From Stercorarius parasiticus (lineage: Eukaryota; Chordata; Aves; Charadriiformes; Stercorariidae), in contig VWZL01000670.1 in assembly GCA_013396915.1 (NCBI GenBank), positions 500,986-564,985 on the forward strand: a stretch of DNA of 64,000 nucleotides, read 5' to 3'. The notes under the pieces were generated by a model, which worked only from the letters and a program-made list of their open reading frames with translations, searched no databases and had not been told where the DNA came from. Shown here piece after piece: positions 1 to 12,200 of this stretch (position 1 is its first letter; each line of letters starts with the position of its first letter). A program made the position numbers and the translations under genes.

Positions 1-36
1 TTGTTACTTAAATAAAGATGAAGAAATACTAAAATT

Positions 37-1086
37 TGTGGTGTGTTGACCTTGGCTAGCTGCAAGGTATCCACCAAGCTTCAGTATTAATCCCCTTCTT
101 CAACGGGACAAGGGAAGAAAAATCTGACGAAAAGCTTGTGGGTCAAGATAAGGACAGGGACATCACTCAGCAATCACCATCACGGGCAAAACAGACTCAA
201 CTTGGGGAAATTATTTTAATTTATTACCAATTAAACAGAGCAGTATGATGAGAAGTAAAAACAAATATAAAAACCACCTTCCCCCCACCCCTCCCTTCTT
301 CCCAGGCTCAGCTTCCTTCCTGATTTCTCTAGTGCCTGTCCCCAAGTAGTGCAGGGGGACAAGGAAAGGGGGTTGCAGTCAGTTTATCACATGTTATCTC
401 TGCTGCTCCGTCTTCCTCACATTCTTCCCTTGCTCCACTGTGGGGTCCCTCCCATGGGAGACACTCCTCCACAAACTCAAACATGAGTCCTTCTCATGCG
501 CTGCAGTTCTTCATGAACTGTTCCAGTGTGGGTCCCTTCCACAGGGTGCAGTCCTTCAGGAATGGACTGCTTCAGTGTGGGTCCCCCATGGGGTCACAAG
601 TCCTGCCAGCAAACCTGCTCCAGCATGGGCTTCTCTCTTCACAGGGCCACAGGTCCTGCCAGGAGCCTGCTCCAGCTCATGCTCTCCACGGGGTCACAGC
701 CTCGTTCGGGCATCCACCTGCTCCAGTGTGGGGTCCTCCACAGTCTGTAGGGTGGATATCTGCTCCACTGTGGACCTCCATGGGCTGCAGGGGGACAGCC
801 TGACTCACCATGTTCTTTACCAGGGGCTGCAGGGGAATCTCTGCTCCAGTGCCTGGAGCACCTCGTCCCCCTCCATCACTGACCTTGGTGTCAGTTGTTT
901 CTCTCACATCACATATTCTCAGTCTTCTCTCCCAGCTGCTGTTGCACAGCTTTTTAAATTCTTTCTGAAATATGTTATCACAGAGGCGCTACCAACATTG
1001 CTGTTTGGCTCAATTTTGGCCAGCAGTGAGTTTATCTTGGAGCCAGCTGAAACTGGCTCTGTCCGACATGGCGGCAACACAATACA
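37..1086 (+). mobile_element. Near-complete solo LTR of an avian endogenous retrovirus (ERVL-like)
   Basis: About 1.05 kb begins TGTGGTGTGTTGACC and ends near AATACA, consistent with TG...CA LTR ends. It aligns along most of its length with the reverse complement of 53450-54682 in this same window, which shows it is a dispersed repeat. From memory it matches a common bird LTR family that starts TGTGATGGGTTGACC; the ERVL assignment is inference. The middle (about 430-880) is a run of imperfect units built on CTCCA-TGTGGG and CACAGGGTGCAG motifs. The flanks AAATT (32-36) and ACATT (1087-1091) differ by one base and could be the 5-bp target duplication. No gag, pol or env sequence follows, so this is a solo LTR. 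The 217-codon open frame inside it is a by-product of the internal repeats. Confidence 0.8.
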
Positions 1087-1649
1087 ACATTGAAAACTAA
1101 ATTCAATTAACAGGTAATGAAAATTATGCCAAAAAATCCTCCTTCGAAGTATAAAGCCAAACAAGCAGATGCCCGTAAGGATGGGAAATTAAGCAAGAAA
1201 CATAAAGGCAAACCAATAGACAAAAATGTCCCATAAGCTGAGCTCAAGTGAAGTCAGTCATATGAAAATAAAAAAGGAACGTACAAGAGAGGGAGACTGA
1301 GGATACTAACATGACATATAGAAAGACATGTTTAGACACAGTAAGTAAAATGATCCAGCGAAGTCACAAAATTTTGCAGAATAGTGAATACATCTAAAAT
1401 TTACCAATATGTTTGAAATTGACCTGCGGGTGATTAACAGCCATCATGTACACTTAAGAGACAGAATATAGATGTAGGTATTCTAAACAGAGTACTGGAG
1501 AAAAAAAAAAAGATTTGTATTGATAATTTCATTTGAACCACACTCTAAGGTCATGTAGAATAATGTGTCAGGGATTGATGATGCAATTACTTCCAACATT
1601 TCTCTGGGAGAAACACAGAGTATGAAATTTTACAGTCTGAAAAATGTTC
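1087..1649. other. Unique A+T-rich spacer, no feature seen
   Basis: This stretch lies between the solo LTR and a CR1 3' end. It contains an A-run at about 1501-1511 and no open frame, repeat or splice-bounded exon that I could support. Confidence 0.6.
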
Positions 1650-2061
1650 AGAAGAGAAGACAGGCTGAGAGTTGGGATTGTTCAGCCTGGAGAAGAAAAG
1701 GCTCTGGGGAGACCCTATAGCGGCCTTCCAGTACTTAAAGGGGGCCTATAGGAGAGACGGGGAGGGACTCTTTATCAGGGAGTGGAGCGATAGGATGAGG
1801 GGTAACGGTTTTAAACTGAAAGAGGGTAGATTTAGATTAGATATTAGGAAGAAATTCTTTACTGTGAGGGTGGTGAGGCACTGGAACAGGTTGCCCAGAG
1901 AAACTCTGGATGCCCCATCCCTGGAAGTGCTCAAGGCCAGGCTGGATGGGGCTTTGAGCAGCCTGGTCTAGTGGGAGGTGTCCCTGCCCATGGCAGGGGG
2001 GTTGGAACTAGGTGATCGTTAAGGTCCCTTTCAACCCAAACCTTTCTATGATTCTATGATT
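1650..2061 (+). mobile_element. CR1 LINE, 5'-truncated, 3' end
   Basis: This is a 5'-truncated CR1 non-LTR retrotransposon keeping the last ~100 codons of ORF2 and the short 3' UTR. The UTR carries the CCCATGGCAGGGGGGTTGG motif and ends in the octamer tail TCTATGATTCTATGA at about 2045-2060. The same 3' end recurs at 43870-43961 (+) and, inverted, at 16337 and 28180. It is followed directly by a T-rich tract at 2074-2130. No full target duplication is evident, as is usual for CR1. Confidence 0.93.
1672..1971 (+). pseudogene. CR1 ORF2 C-terminal fragment
   Basis: An open frame of 99 codons reads as the C-terminal, post-reverse-transcriptase part of CR1 ORF2. It contains GLFSLEKKRLWGD at the start, [39 protein letters not shown], and ends at a stop shortly before the 3' UTR. 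The same peptide signature occurs in the CR1 copies at 16337-17028 and 41887-43961. It lacks the catalytic domains, so it is a relic and not a gene. The methionine start is incidental; the frame is open because the copy is fairly young. Confidence 0.9.
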
Positions 2062-2073
2062 TTTCTGGCCAGG

Positions 2074-2130
2074 TTGTTTTTTTTTTCTTCTCTCTGTTTT
2101 TTGTTTTTTGTGTTTTTGTTTTTTTTTTTT
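2074..2130. repeat. T-rich low-complexity tract
   Basis: T runs interrupted by single G and C residues directly follow the CR1 3' tail. This may be the target A/T tract or later slippage. Confidence 0.8.
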
Positions 2131-4393
2131 AACAACGCAAATTCCAGTGTCAGAAGGTTCCCATTCACTGTGTAACCACTGTAGCAGTTTTTCATGCCAT
2201 GTTTCTATTCCTCATCTGCAATGTTGCTGTTATCTAGAAGTGAGACCGAAACACAGCTCTTAAAGCTATTTTGTGCTTTTAAGACTTGATATCGCTAGAA
2301 ATGTAAATCGCTGTCCAAGCTAAGTTCTGCAAATTAATGTTAAGTAGGATAGACATCCAAGATACTGAATATAGGAAATCTAAAATAGATTTTACATTCT
2401 AGGAATGAGTCCATCTCTTTTATACTATAAAATATTTCAGGATACTTTCAGTATTGCAATGTCTCTGTAACAGCCAAATCCATTCTATTCCGCACTGCAG
2501 GTCTAAAGTAGCTGGAGTTTTTCCTTATACCACCTTGTATAAATCTCAGCAGGAAAGAACAGGTGGATTAATTCAACTTAATGGAAATAAAATGACATCT
2601 TTCATGACACAAATACGTTTTGAGACTTGTCACAGTTGGTCCTGGAAGGTAATGCAAAGATTAATACAATGGGGTGCCACAAGAGATGCATTCTAAAAAG
2701 GAAGTTCTTCTGTGCAATGCATTTTTGAAAGTATGCATTCAAGGAACTTTTTGAAATCTCTGCTTTATGACTACAGAGTTTCCTTTAGCTGGAACAGAGG
2801 CTCGGGACTTTTCTCTGAACCCTTATCTCTTGTGCTGTGTCCTGGCCTTCATGATGTAACCTGCATGACACATTGTCTGGAGGATAATTGTGTGACTTGT
2901 ACTGCCATAATGGATCATAGTATGCAGTCAGATTGTTGAGCCTACTTGAAAAGATAAGTGTGGAGTGTTCTTTGAAGTGTCTTAGCTGGGTTTGTCCCAG
3001 TTAACATCACATACCAGACAAAATTTTACAGAGTGATGCAAGTAAACTGAAACTTACAGACTCTTTAAAAACTACATTTTAGTGCTTGTGGAGTGTGTTT
3101 CAAAAGCCCAAGATAGTCCCTGGGTAGTATCACTTTCCCGAACTTTGCTTTCAGCCTGTCTGTTTTCTGAAGTCATTTCCATCAGGATATTCAGATTACA
3201 CAGCATTAATCCATAAAAGTCATTTAGCATTAAACTCTACCCTGGTAAAACAGTAATTAAGAAAGATGACACTAGTTTGTCATCCTCAGCTTGTCTGCAA
3301 GACAAATGATAGTGTTGACTATTAGTTACCGCTATCTGCTCAATAAGTAAAAATTCCAATGATTTGAACAAAAGCCACATATTAAGAAGATTAATGTACC
3401 TTTTAAGTCTAGGGGGATAAAAGAGACTACTGGGAAAGTACAAAAAGATATAATTATTAAAAACATTTTTTACTGAGGGTAAAGTATATAGTGCAATACT
3501 TCTCTGACAATTTTACTAATTTTTTTCTAAATATTTTGTCTCTGAAGTACTTCATAATTTTTATAGTTTGTAATTTTCTACTAAACTGCAAAATTTTTGT
3601 GTTGATACCTGAATCAGTTTTATATTTAAATATTCTTTAAGTACTCTCAAAAGATCTATGGAAAAATGTGTATTATAATACACTTGTTTCTAGTAGAGGA
3701 AAAGCTATGCTTCAAACCACTCTATGTCCTTCTTTGTATTGCAAGGAGAAATCAAGCAATTTTAGGAACATTGCACCTATTTGCTGATGGTTTGGTATTT
3801 TGAACCCTCTCTGAGTGAACATTTATAGTCTTACTGTTCTCATCTAGGGCTCCAGTTTCAAAACTGCAGATAAAACAACTTCATGTTTATTATAACCATA
3901 TATTAACAAGAGAGGTCCTACCGTATTTCAGCCTTGCACAAAAAAAGATAAACGTATATAAATGCAGTCCAGAAATCTGTGACTAGCTGTTGGTCAAAAC
4001 TGCTCTCAAACACTTTTGTACATGGAGTTACACTGACTATTCTATTAAAAGAGCTCCCAGGTTTCTGTTTTGAATGACAGCATTGGTCCTTCGGTTCTAG
4101 CAATCAGGAAATGCTTGGGCCCTTCTTGGTTTGTTCCCATTAGCAGGGAAAAAGGATGAGATGTGTCACATATTTTGTGGGGGTCATTTCTGCTGTGGAA
4201 TGGATATTAATGTTCTCTCCTTCCAAACTTTGGGGGCAAAGTACAGCGCGTTTCTTTGCCCACAGTCCAGTCACCTTTTCCTTCCATCTCACCCCATGCT
4301 CCCAAGTGTTCACTGACTCTGAAAATCACATGGTTGCTTTTCTCCCCTTCTAACTGCCTCTAGGTTTTCGGATTGCTTTTCTGTCTCTGGCAG

Positions 4394-4602
4394 ATCTAAC
4401 TGACACTTACACACATGGGGGTCTCATACACAAAGAATAAACAATGACCTGTGGTGGACAGCTACAAGCTAAGTGGAGCCATCCAGAAATGAATAACTAT
4501 TTTCCACACTGCAACCTGTGGAGATGGCAATCCAAGGAAGAGATGGTCAGAGGTGCAGTGAACATAAATGGGACAGTCAGCAGAAGATGTTCATACTGGA
4601 AG
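4394..4602 (+). other. Candidate non-coding exon (splice-site bounded)
   Basis: A pyrimidine-rich acceptor, TTTTCTGTCTCTGGCAG, ends at 4393, and a donor AAG|GTACGT follows 4602, giving a 209-nt interval. Stops occur in all three forward frames within the first 50 nt, so it could only be a non-coding or untranslated exon. Splice motifs this good arise by chance in 64 kb, so this is weak. Confidence 0.15.
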
Positions 4603-5949
4603 GTACGTGACCTCTAAGCTTGTATTATTAAATGAGTTACTAGCTTGTTGGTATTCTGAGGGCTCAGAGTATGGGCATGAACTGTTGTCCATAATGCTGC
4701 AGTGTTAGCACAGTCTTTAGGCATAGTTCTGGCTTAGGCCAAATTGCATTTTAGGCAGATGATACCTTGTGCCTAGTTACGGGATGGTAGGGAACAGGCA
4801 CCATTCCTAACTGGTAGTTTGGATGCTGGTTAGAGAGCTTACTGGATGGATGTCACCAGTGTCAAAAAGAACACTTTCATTTACAGGCACAGATGTAGCT
4901 TATGAGTCCCAGTGGAGACCAGGTCCAATGCAATTAGTTGCCAGCTGTCCTGTCATTCCAAGCAAAAGACATACAAGCAGATATATAAGATACAAAATCT
5001 GTAGAGACCTGAGACCAGACCCTAGCTGGAGAAAAAAAAAAAAAAAAAAAGAAAAAAGAACTAGACTAGCCAAGATCTTGTTAAAAAGGCTGGAGATCTA
5101 TCTCCTGTTCAGGAGTCTCCATCTGACAACCAGCATATGAAGTATGCCTTGTTTTAAGGCATTAAATTTTAGCCTGCTGTTTCATGAGATACTGTGTTGT
5201 TACGGCTAATCAGTCAGTTCTCAAGCCTTGGTGTTTACCACCATCCTTGCCCCTACAGCCCATCATGGGTTAAGAGACTAAGGAGGTATTAGCCTGCACT
5301 GCCTCAGCTGCTCCCAAGCAAAACATTTTTAATTTCTTCTCCACCTTGCCTAAATGAATTGTGGATCCCATGCTTGTCATTTTTAATGAGGTCTGTGATT
5401 GACCTTGTGATTGATAATAGTGATTAGCATTTTCTGACATAACAATACATTAAATCCTGGGCAAGTCATGCAAGCCATACAACCTCAATCCTATTTAGTC
5501 TAGAATTTAACTAATTTTTCCATTTTAGAGACTCTTTTCTCATTTGCTATAAAAGAAATCACTCTTTCTTTTCCGATGCATTCACTATCCTTAGGTATAA
5601 AACTTTGCAAGATTTGTATATTCTGTTCTTATGTATGTTTACACTATAAGCTAAAATGCAACATCTTCTGGAGAAACAGTTTACACTCATTTGTTTTCCA
5701 ATTAAGTGCTAAATAAATACTTTTGTATCATACAAGAAAAAAATCTCTTTTCACTGTAAACATTCACTTCTGCAAATTTTCATGTCAAACATCAGTAAAT
5801 AAGCCACTTGTAAATATTTTTTTCAAACTATCAATCCTTTAAATGTGCCCTTCTCTCCATTTTTGTGGCTACCAAGGATAGGTAGCACTCCCTCTAGTTA
5901 TCAAAAAGCTAGTAGTCTAAAACAGGCTTTGTCCATCCATAATCAGTGG

Positions 5950-6032
5950 AGAGAGACAGGCAACTCCAGAGGGTGATTCATTCTCTCCTAAAATAAAGGG
6001 CATGAATCACCCTCTGGAACTGCCTTCTCTTT
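5950..6032. repeat. Long inverted repeat / hairpin
   Basis: Left arm 5959-5981 and right arm 6002-6024 are inverted copies of 23 nt with two differences. They include the perfect 16-mer CCAGAGGGTGATTCAT facing ATGAATCACCCTCTGG. The loop is 20 nt (5982-6001). Pairing continues outward for about seven more bases with one bulge (5952-5958 against 6025-6030). In a minus-strand transcript both arm differences become G-U wobbles, whereas in a plus-strand transcript they are A-C mismatches. The size resembles a microRNA precursor or a small MITE-like foldback. I do not recognise the sequence. Confidence 0.8.
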
Positions 6033-6228
6033 ATCCTTGATTGCAGAGGGAATCTTGATGACTGCTTTATAAAAAGATATGATTATGCACTCATTTTAAA
6101 TGAACATAAATTTAGGTTGTTGTCAAAAGTGTGGTCCCACCTTGCTCCACTGTCTCTGCTCATTTCCATATCTTGTTTTCGTGTCATGGAAGTGAGAGCT
6201 GGTAAATGATTGGTTATAAAACTCATCA

Positions 6229-6276
6229 TGGGTATGACTGTGGATATGGGTATGGGTATAGGTATGGATATGGATT
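6229..6276. repeat. Hexanucleotide repeat (GGTATG/GGATAT)n
   Basis: About seven imperfect copies of GGTATG or GGATAT run from 6229 to 6276 and are followed by a T-run. This is a simple-sequence microsatellite. Confidence 0.85.
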
Positions 6277-9200
6277 TTTATTTTTTTTTTTCAAAGTTAG
6301 GTTTCATCCAGATATATTCCCTGATTTGGCTCCCACAATGACTGCAACAACTTAGCACCAGTACAAGCATTTCTGGGAGCCATAACTGGCACTGCTCACT
6401 TTAGAGCTGCAGAAAACCACTGTCTTAGATTAAAGTGACTATCTAACCACAATCTCAGTCGAACAATTTGTACACAAATACATTCAGATGAAATGAATCT
6501 TTTAATTGAAACTCCATTCTGTTGCCTAAACTAGGTGCCTAGTACCATTTGAGACCATTTTTGATAACTTTAGAAGTTTTATTTTAATTTAGAATTTAGA
6601 CCTTAAATTATTCATAAAGGTAGAATTGTAGCTATAGCTTCCACCAGGGAATTTATCAGGGGAATGTGTCCCAAAATCTGTAGACTTTTGAGATACAGGA
6701 AGAGAGTTGATGCCATCCTTATTTTCTTTAATGTATCCCCCAAGCAGTGTGTACATCAAGGCTCCAAAGAACTCCTTCCATAATAAGCATTGTAGCCCTG
6801 GCTCAGGGATCGATCTCTTTGCACTTCTTACATGGCTCAGGGTTGAATATCATGTATTTTCCTTCCTGTCTGGTAAAGCACTTGTCTCTTTCAATGATTA
6901 ATGACAGCATCTTTTTAATGTTTGATATAAAACAAATTCTCAAGAGGCAAACTGGAAGGAAGGAATTGCCACAATGGACACCTGGAATCTCAGCCCATAT
7001 CTACACATATAAATACAGTGGTGTCTAACTGGGCAAAAAGGGTGGTCCGGCCACTTCCATACTTCTAAACTCTCTCAGTTTCCAAAACAGGGTGGCTGCA
7101 CGCAGGGCTGTCCCACTGGGAGTGGTCCCTGGCTCCTACCAACTCTGAGGAGCAGTTTTGGGGCCAAGCAAGAGGCCCAGGCACCAGGTACCTTTCTAAT
7201 AATTGAATGGTGTAGGCAATAAAGTTCCAGTACCTGAAGAGGACACGGTTTGACTTTTAGCTGCATAGCCATAGCCTCAGAAATCTAGGTAAAAATCCTT
7301 GCCCATCACGGGGAAGCATGAGAATCACTGTTCAACTAACAAGTTGAATTTGCTCTTCTGGCAATGAGAAAACTTCAAGAATGCTTAAGAATTTTTTTTT
7401 CCTCAGAATCTGTTTTTTCAATGCTGCCTGTAACATATGGTGTAAATACTCCTTTTTTCTTTTTTTTTTTTCTCAGATGAGTGTATTAAAAATGAACCCC
7501 CAAGTTAAAAGTTATTTGAGTTCTTTCTCAGTCTCTCTCTCTCTCACACATAGGCACACAATGAATCATATGGATTTAATTCAAACTTTTCTGAGAGCTA
7601 AAAAGCTTACACTAGAGAGAGAAATATTTTATACTGTTAAAATAGTGTGAAACTTCAAACATGTATTTTCTTTCACTGAGTTACAGAAACTTAAAAAGCA
7701 TTTGGATGATCCTCTCAGTATGTGATCTGCTATGCCTTCCTGAGGTGGAAGAGCTCACCCCAGCCCACTGTAGCTGTGTTCGTTGGTAAACTGCTGTCTC
7801 CTTTGAAAGTACAAGCTTCAGAGTGATGGAGGCTCCTAATGCAACAAAAGGTGCTCCATTAGTTACTCCCACCAGAACTTCTCTTGAAAAGAGAACATTT
7901 CTCGGGTAGCATCACTCTCCTTTTTCAGAACGGACAAGCACAGATGATCTTCGTGCTAAAGCAGAGCTGGGAAGACTTTCTCCTTCGTGCAATTAGCAGC
8001 TGAATGGCAAATCACTGCACATGGTTCTGGAAGGAAAACACCCTTCCTTCCTCCCCTCTATTCCACAACACCTCCATGGAGTCAGTGGCTGCATTTGGCT
8101 TTTGGATCTTTCAGATCTGAAAGGATGAGGACCCAATAATAGAAACTTTTACCAGGAAGCTCAAGACATAAAATCAAATAGCAAGTAAAGAGGCTTTGGG
8201 CCAGGTTATAAGTGGGACTCAGACACTTCTTTTGGTGCCTCATTCTGACACTCACTCGTCACATTCATTCACAAAATCCTGCTCAGCTGCTGAGTCCCTT
8301 GACAACTAACTTTGTGCTAGTAAAGTTCCCCGGGCATTTATCTTTCGCTGCATAATCACCTAGTGGCTAATTGTGCAGCTTACACTTTTGCTGTTACAGG
8401 AATAATTAGACTAACATCTCCCTGTCTGTCTCACCTATAAAACATGTAGTCCTTATGTTGTCAGCTGACCTGAACACAGACCCTGTTTATTTCTTAAGCA
8501 GAACTGCTTTGTACAAACTCACGGTAATAAAATATGTATAATGGCTATCTTTCCTCTAGAGAGAAAGTTGTGAAACTTTCCACTTAAAGCTGAAGACTTT
8601 AAAAGCAAACAAGAAAACAGAACTTTGCAAACAAGTAAAAAAGATTTTTTTTTAAATTACAACCCCAAAATACACAGAGAATGACTGCAAAAATTGCTTG
8701 CTTACTGGAAAAAATAATTAGATTCTGTTCAGAAAAATCTCTTCTATCTTTTCAAAGATGCCAGCACAATTATTGGATCAGATAAGAAGAACAGTAGAGG
8801 AGCAAGTACCCTCTCATCTATTCTTATCTGCAAAGACAGACATTCTGATAGCTACTCCATCACATTTAAAAATATTATTGGCAGCAAGAATACAGACAGC
8901 AGCTCTCAGTGTTGCATCAGAAGTATGGTTTTGCCTGATGGAGCCATGGAGGCATGCCCTGTTCGATGGGACCTCATTTTTTTAAAAAAGTTGTCTGAAA
9001 AGAAACTTCCATCAGAGCATATTCGCCTGCAGGATTCCTTCCAGATTTCTTATCACGAAGCCTCCCTCTTGGGAGACGACAGGCAGAATTCCCTGTGGCC
9101 CGTGGAAATTAGCACATGAGGAGGGCAACCTGCCACATGTAAGACCTTTCCTCTGCTGACTCAGTGTCGGTACAGTTTAGGAGATTGTGAGAAGTGTTCT

Positions 9201-12200
9201 AGATTTGCAACCTGAACTTTGCCAATTGTTCTGCGAATTTAATCTAGATTTAAGCAGATAGTGCTCAGGAAAGAGAGGCTGACTTCCTACAAACCTGAGA
9301 GGCAGCAAGGAAGGGTGTAAACAAATGAATTTCTTGTAGCTTGAGTGGCAAGTACTGAATATGTATGCTTATTCTGTACAGAGTTTAGGAGCATGATGAA
9401 CCAGGAGCCTAAAAGTAGACTTTGGGAAAAGCATCCCTAAAAATGCTGAGGAAAGATATGGGGCTCTAACATCTATGAGTGACCCCTCAGCAACAGGCTG
9501 GGACCAACACTGAAGAGCACTTCACGGTATCCTCCTGCTTTTCACTATAGGGAATACTACTAGATAGCTCTCAAGTAAGGTAATTTTAGAAAACAAATTT
9601 TTATCAGAAGTTGCTTTCAGCTTGCACATTAAGGATCAGAGACAGTCTCATAAGCAAAACTACCAGCCAGTGTTATTGGTTCAGGAAACTGTTCTCTACC
9701 AACCTGGTACTGCTGTGACAAATTACGATCATCTTGATCAGCCTGAGTTTTGTTTTTAATTAGGTCTATTTAAGTAATAAACTCTGGAACAGTGGTTATT
9801 ATTTACATATACTTACGTTATCAATTATAAGCATACATATGGATATCAAGAGTTGATTTCTTTTTTTTTTTTTAATTTTGATGATATCAGAAGCTATTTC
9901 TAGGAAGGTTTTATCTGAACATCTACAGGAAAAGAAAGAAAGGATAGTGTTACAAAAATATCTATTTCCCAGCTGGGTGCAAAATATCTAGAACAAGACT
10001 AAGACTTGCATAATTGAAATATTTGAAGACCAAAAAATCCTAGCAAGGATATAATAATTACTTTTCACTAAAGGAAACCCAAAGGCCTTGAGCAGATTTG
10101 GAAGGCTAAGTTTAGCAGCTATGTGCATACATCTTACAGCAGCATCAAGACCTTTAGTAGCAAAATCCTGAGAGCTTCAGCAAAGGGGAAATATTAATGG
10201 CAGAAAATTTTTATAAAACCAGCAATACAGGTACAGTTTGTGAGTGCTATAATGCTCTAGGTCCATCATTGTTGCACTTTTTCAACAATTGCTTATGGAA
10301 AAAAGAATGCTGGAACTCAGTCAAAGCACATATTAGTTGTTCTGCTTTTAATTTTGATCTGAAAGCTAACACATACATTTATGTAAATCTCAGGTCTATT
10401 TCATGAATTTCACATTTGCTCTTTGAATTTGACCTCCTCTGTTACACTTCCGTTCAGCGGAGCCTCCCTGCCCGTTTCGGGGATGCCAGCAGTCTTTCTA
10501 CCTAACAGCTACATAAAAAAGATACTATCACTTTAAATTAGCTTCCATAAAGTAATTATTTGATAACTGCAAAGTCAAAAAAATTAATTCCTTATCTTTG
10601 GCTATTTTGGATCTCCAGGTATTGTAAAAATAATGTTTGACTATTTTCACTACTATTTCCAGTCACATCACTAGAATTTCAGCTTTTAGCAGTCACTACT
10701 GGGGGTTACAAAGCAAATAATATGATACAGTTAGAGGAAAGCAAAGCCCTTACAGAAAAGAACGTGTGTTGCCACAAAGGCATCAGAGCTGGCTGCTAAT
10801 CTCATAGTACATGCGCCATGGGAAATAGAGCTTCCCTAAATACGCTAGTCACTTTGGCAAAAGACTTTCCATTAGCTGTCAGTAGACTAGATTTTCTGGA
10901 GGAAATGGCCAAAAGTCCATTGATGTTGTCAGAACTAAATACAGCCCTTTAACATTAATACAGAGCTCAGACTACATTGTCTTTCCAGTTTCCTACTTCA
11001 TACATAATTCACCCTGTGGTTTGTAAACTGACCAACTCCTTTTTACAACCATGCTAGCAAGTGTATATTTGCTTATTTGTTTAGCTCATTTTCATAAGGA
11101 AAAGGGACTTACTTCCGTACTTCTATAAGTAGTTATGCAAGTACTTATGTACTTATAGGCTAATCATTATGCATTACTGCATTAGAAGAAGTTTTTAGTC
11201 ATTCGCACAATTTTGACCAATTTCAAAGAGGAGAAGAGGTTTCCAAGATAATTATTTCCTGCAAGTTTTATGAAAAGCTAGGGAAGAGGAAAGAGAAATC
11301 TGCCATAATCCATTCTGTTTGAAGGTGTCCAGCACCTAATATCAGCATGCATAGAAATATAGACTAAGTATAGCATGCGTTATGCCTTTCCCAGTAGGGA
11401 GCATTTGAACTTAGTGAAATACAGATGAATTTTCTGAAATTTTCTGAAATAAGAAAGTCTGAGTGAATTCTTCATCAGATTAAAAGGCCCGTACAATTTC
11501 ATTTAAAAACAAGTATTGTATCTGAATTTTATTTTTCTTTTGCCACTTAGGAACAATCTTTTCAAATCACATATGGTTTTTACCCCCCCAAAAAATAATC
11601 TTCTTTTTTTTTTAAATATACATTATTAAGCTGCACCTATATAACCTTTATCATATCTCCTCAATCACTCATAAGTATAAAAATTTTTTACATATTTATT
11701 GATCAAAGGAGATCAGAGAAATCCTTAAAGAATCAGAAAAACAGTATTTCTTCCATAAAACAAGGGATAAGCTCATCTGGCAACATTAGCTAGCATTAGA
11801 GTTAGCTAAGATCACTGAAATAATATTTCTTATTTTGCGTTTTCATCTGGTAGCTTTGGGTTTTCTTGCATACATCTGATTTCTGGCAAGTTCTGAAAAG
11901 TTGAGAGAAGAAAGTTCTGAAATTATTTTTTTAAAAAAATGAGTCTGCAAAAGTCCTTTTGGCTTCATAGGTTCATAGAAGGAAGCACGATGTGAACATT
12001 TTCTATGTTGCATAACTTTCAAGCTGCCACCTTTAAACAGGTTTTCACAAGATCATGCTTTGCAGAATTTGGAGGCTTTGAAGGCTTCATAATAAACACC
12101 CACAGCTTTATTGGTATTTGATTTTGAAACTTCTGTGATTAATACAGTTCTTTTTTTGAAATGTTGAAACTTTTATTGCCTCGGATATATATAGTGAGAG

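Larger units (their letters stand above)
2062..5949. other. Unique intergenic or intronic DNA
   Basis: A+T-rich DNA follows the CR1 end. It contains a T-rich tract at 2074-2130 and an A19 run at 5032-5050, but no recognisable transposon. The open frames present (up to 105 codons) have no protein-like signature and agree with chance. A possible non-coding exon at 4394-4602 is listed separately. Confidence 0.6.

Noticed and set aside
440..1093. 217-codon plus-strand open frame
   Set aside because: It lies inside the LTR and is made of its repeated units; no retroviral or cellular protein signature.
7446..7477. Very long T-tract ending in CTCAG, like a splice acceptor
   Set aside because: No donor follows within a reasonable distance and the tract is a simple T-run.
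11123..11158. Inverted repeat CTATAAGTA/TACTTATAG
   Set aside because: Short A+T-rich arms in A+T-rich DNA are expected by chance.
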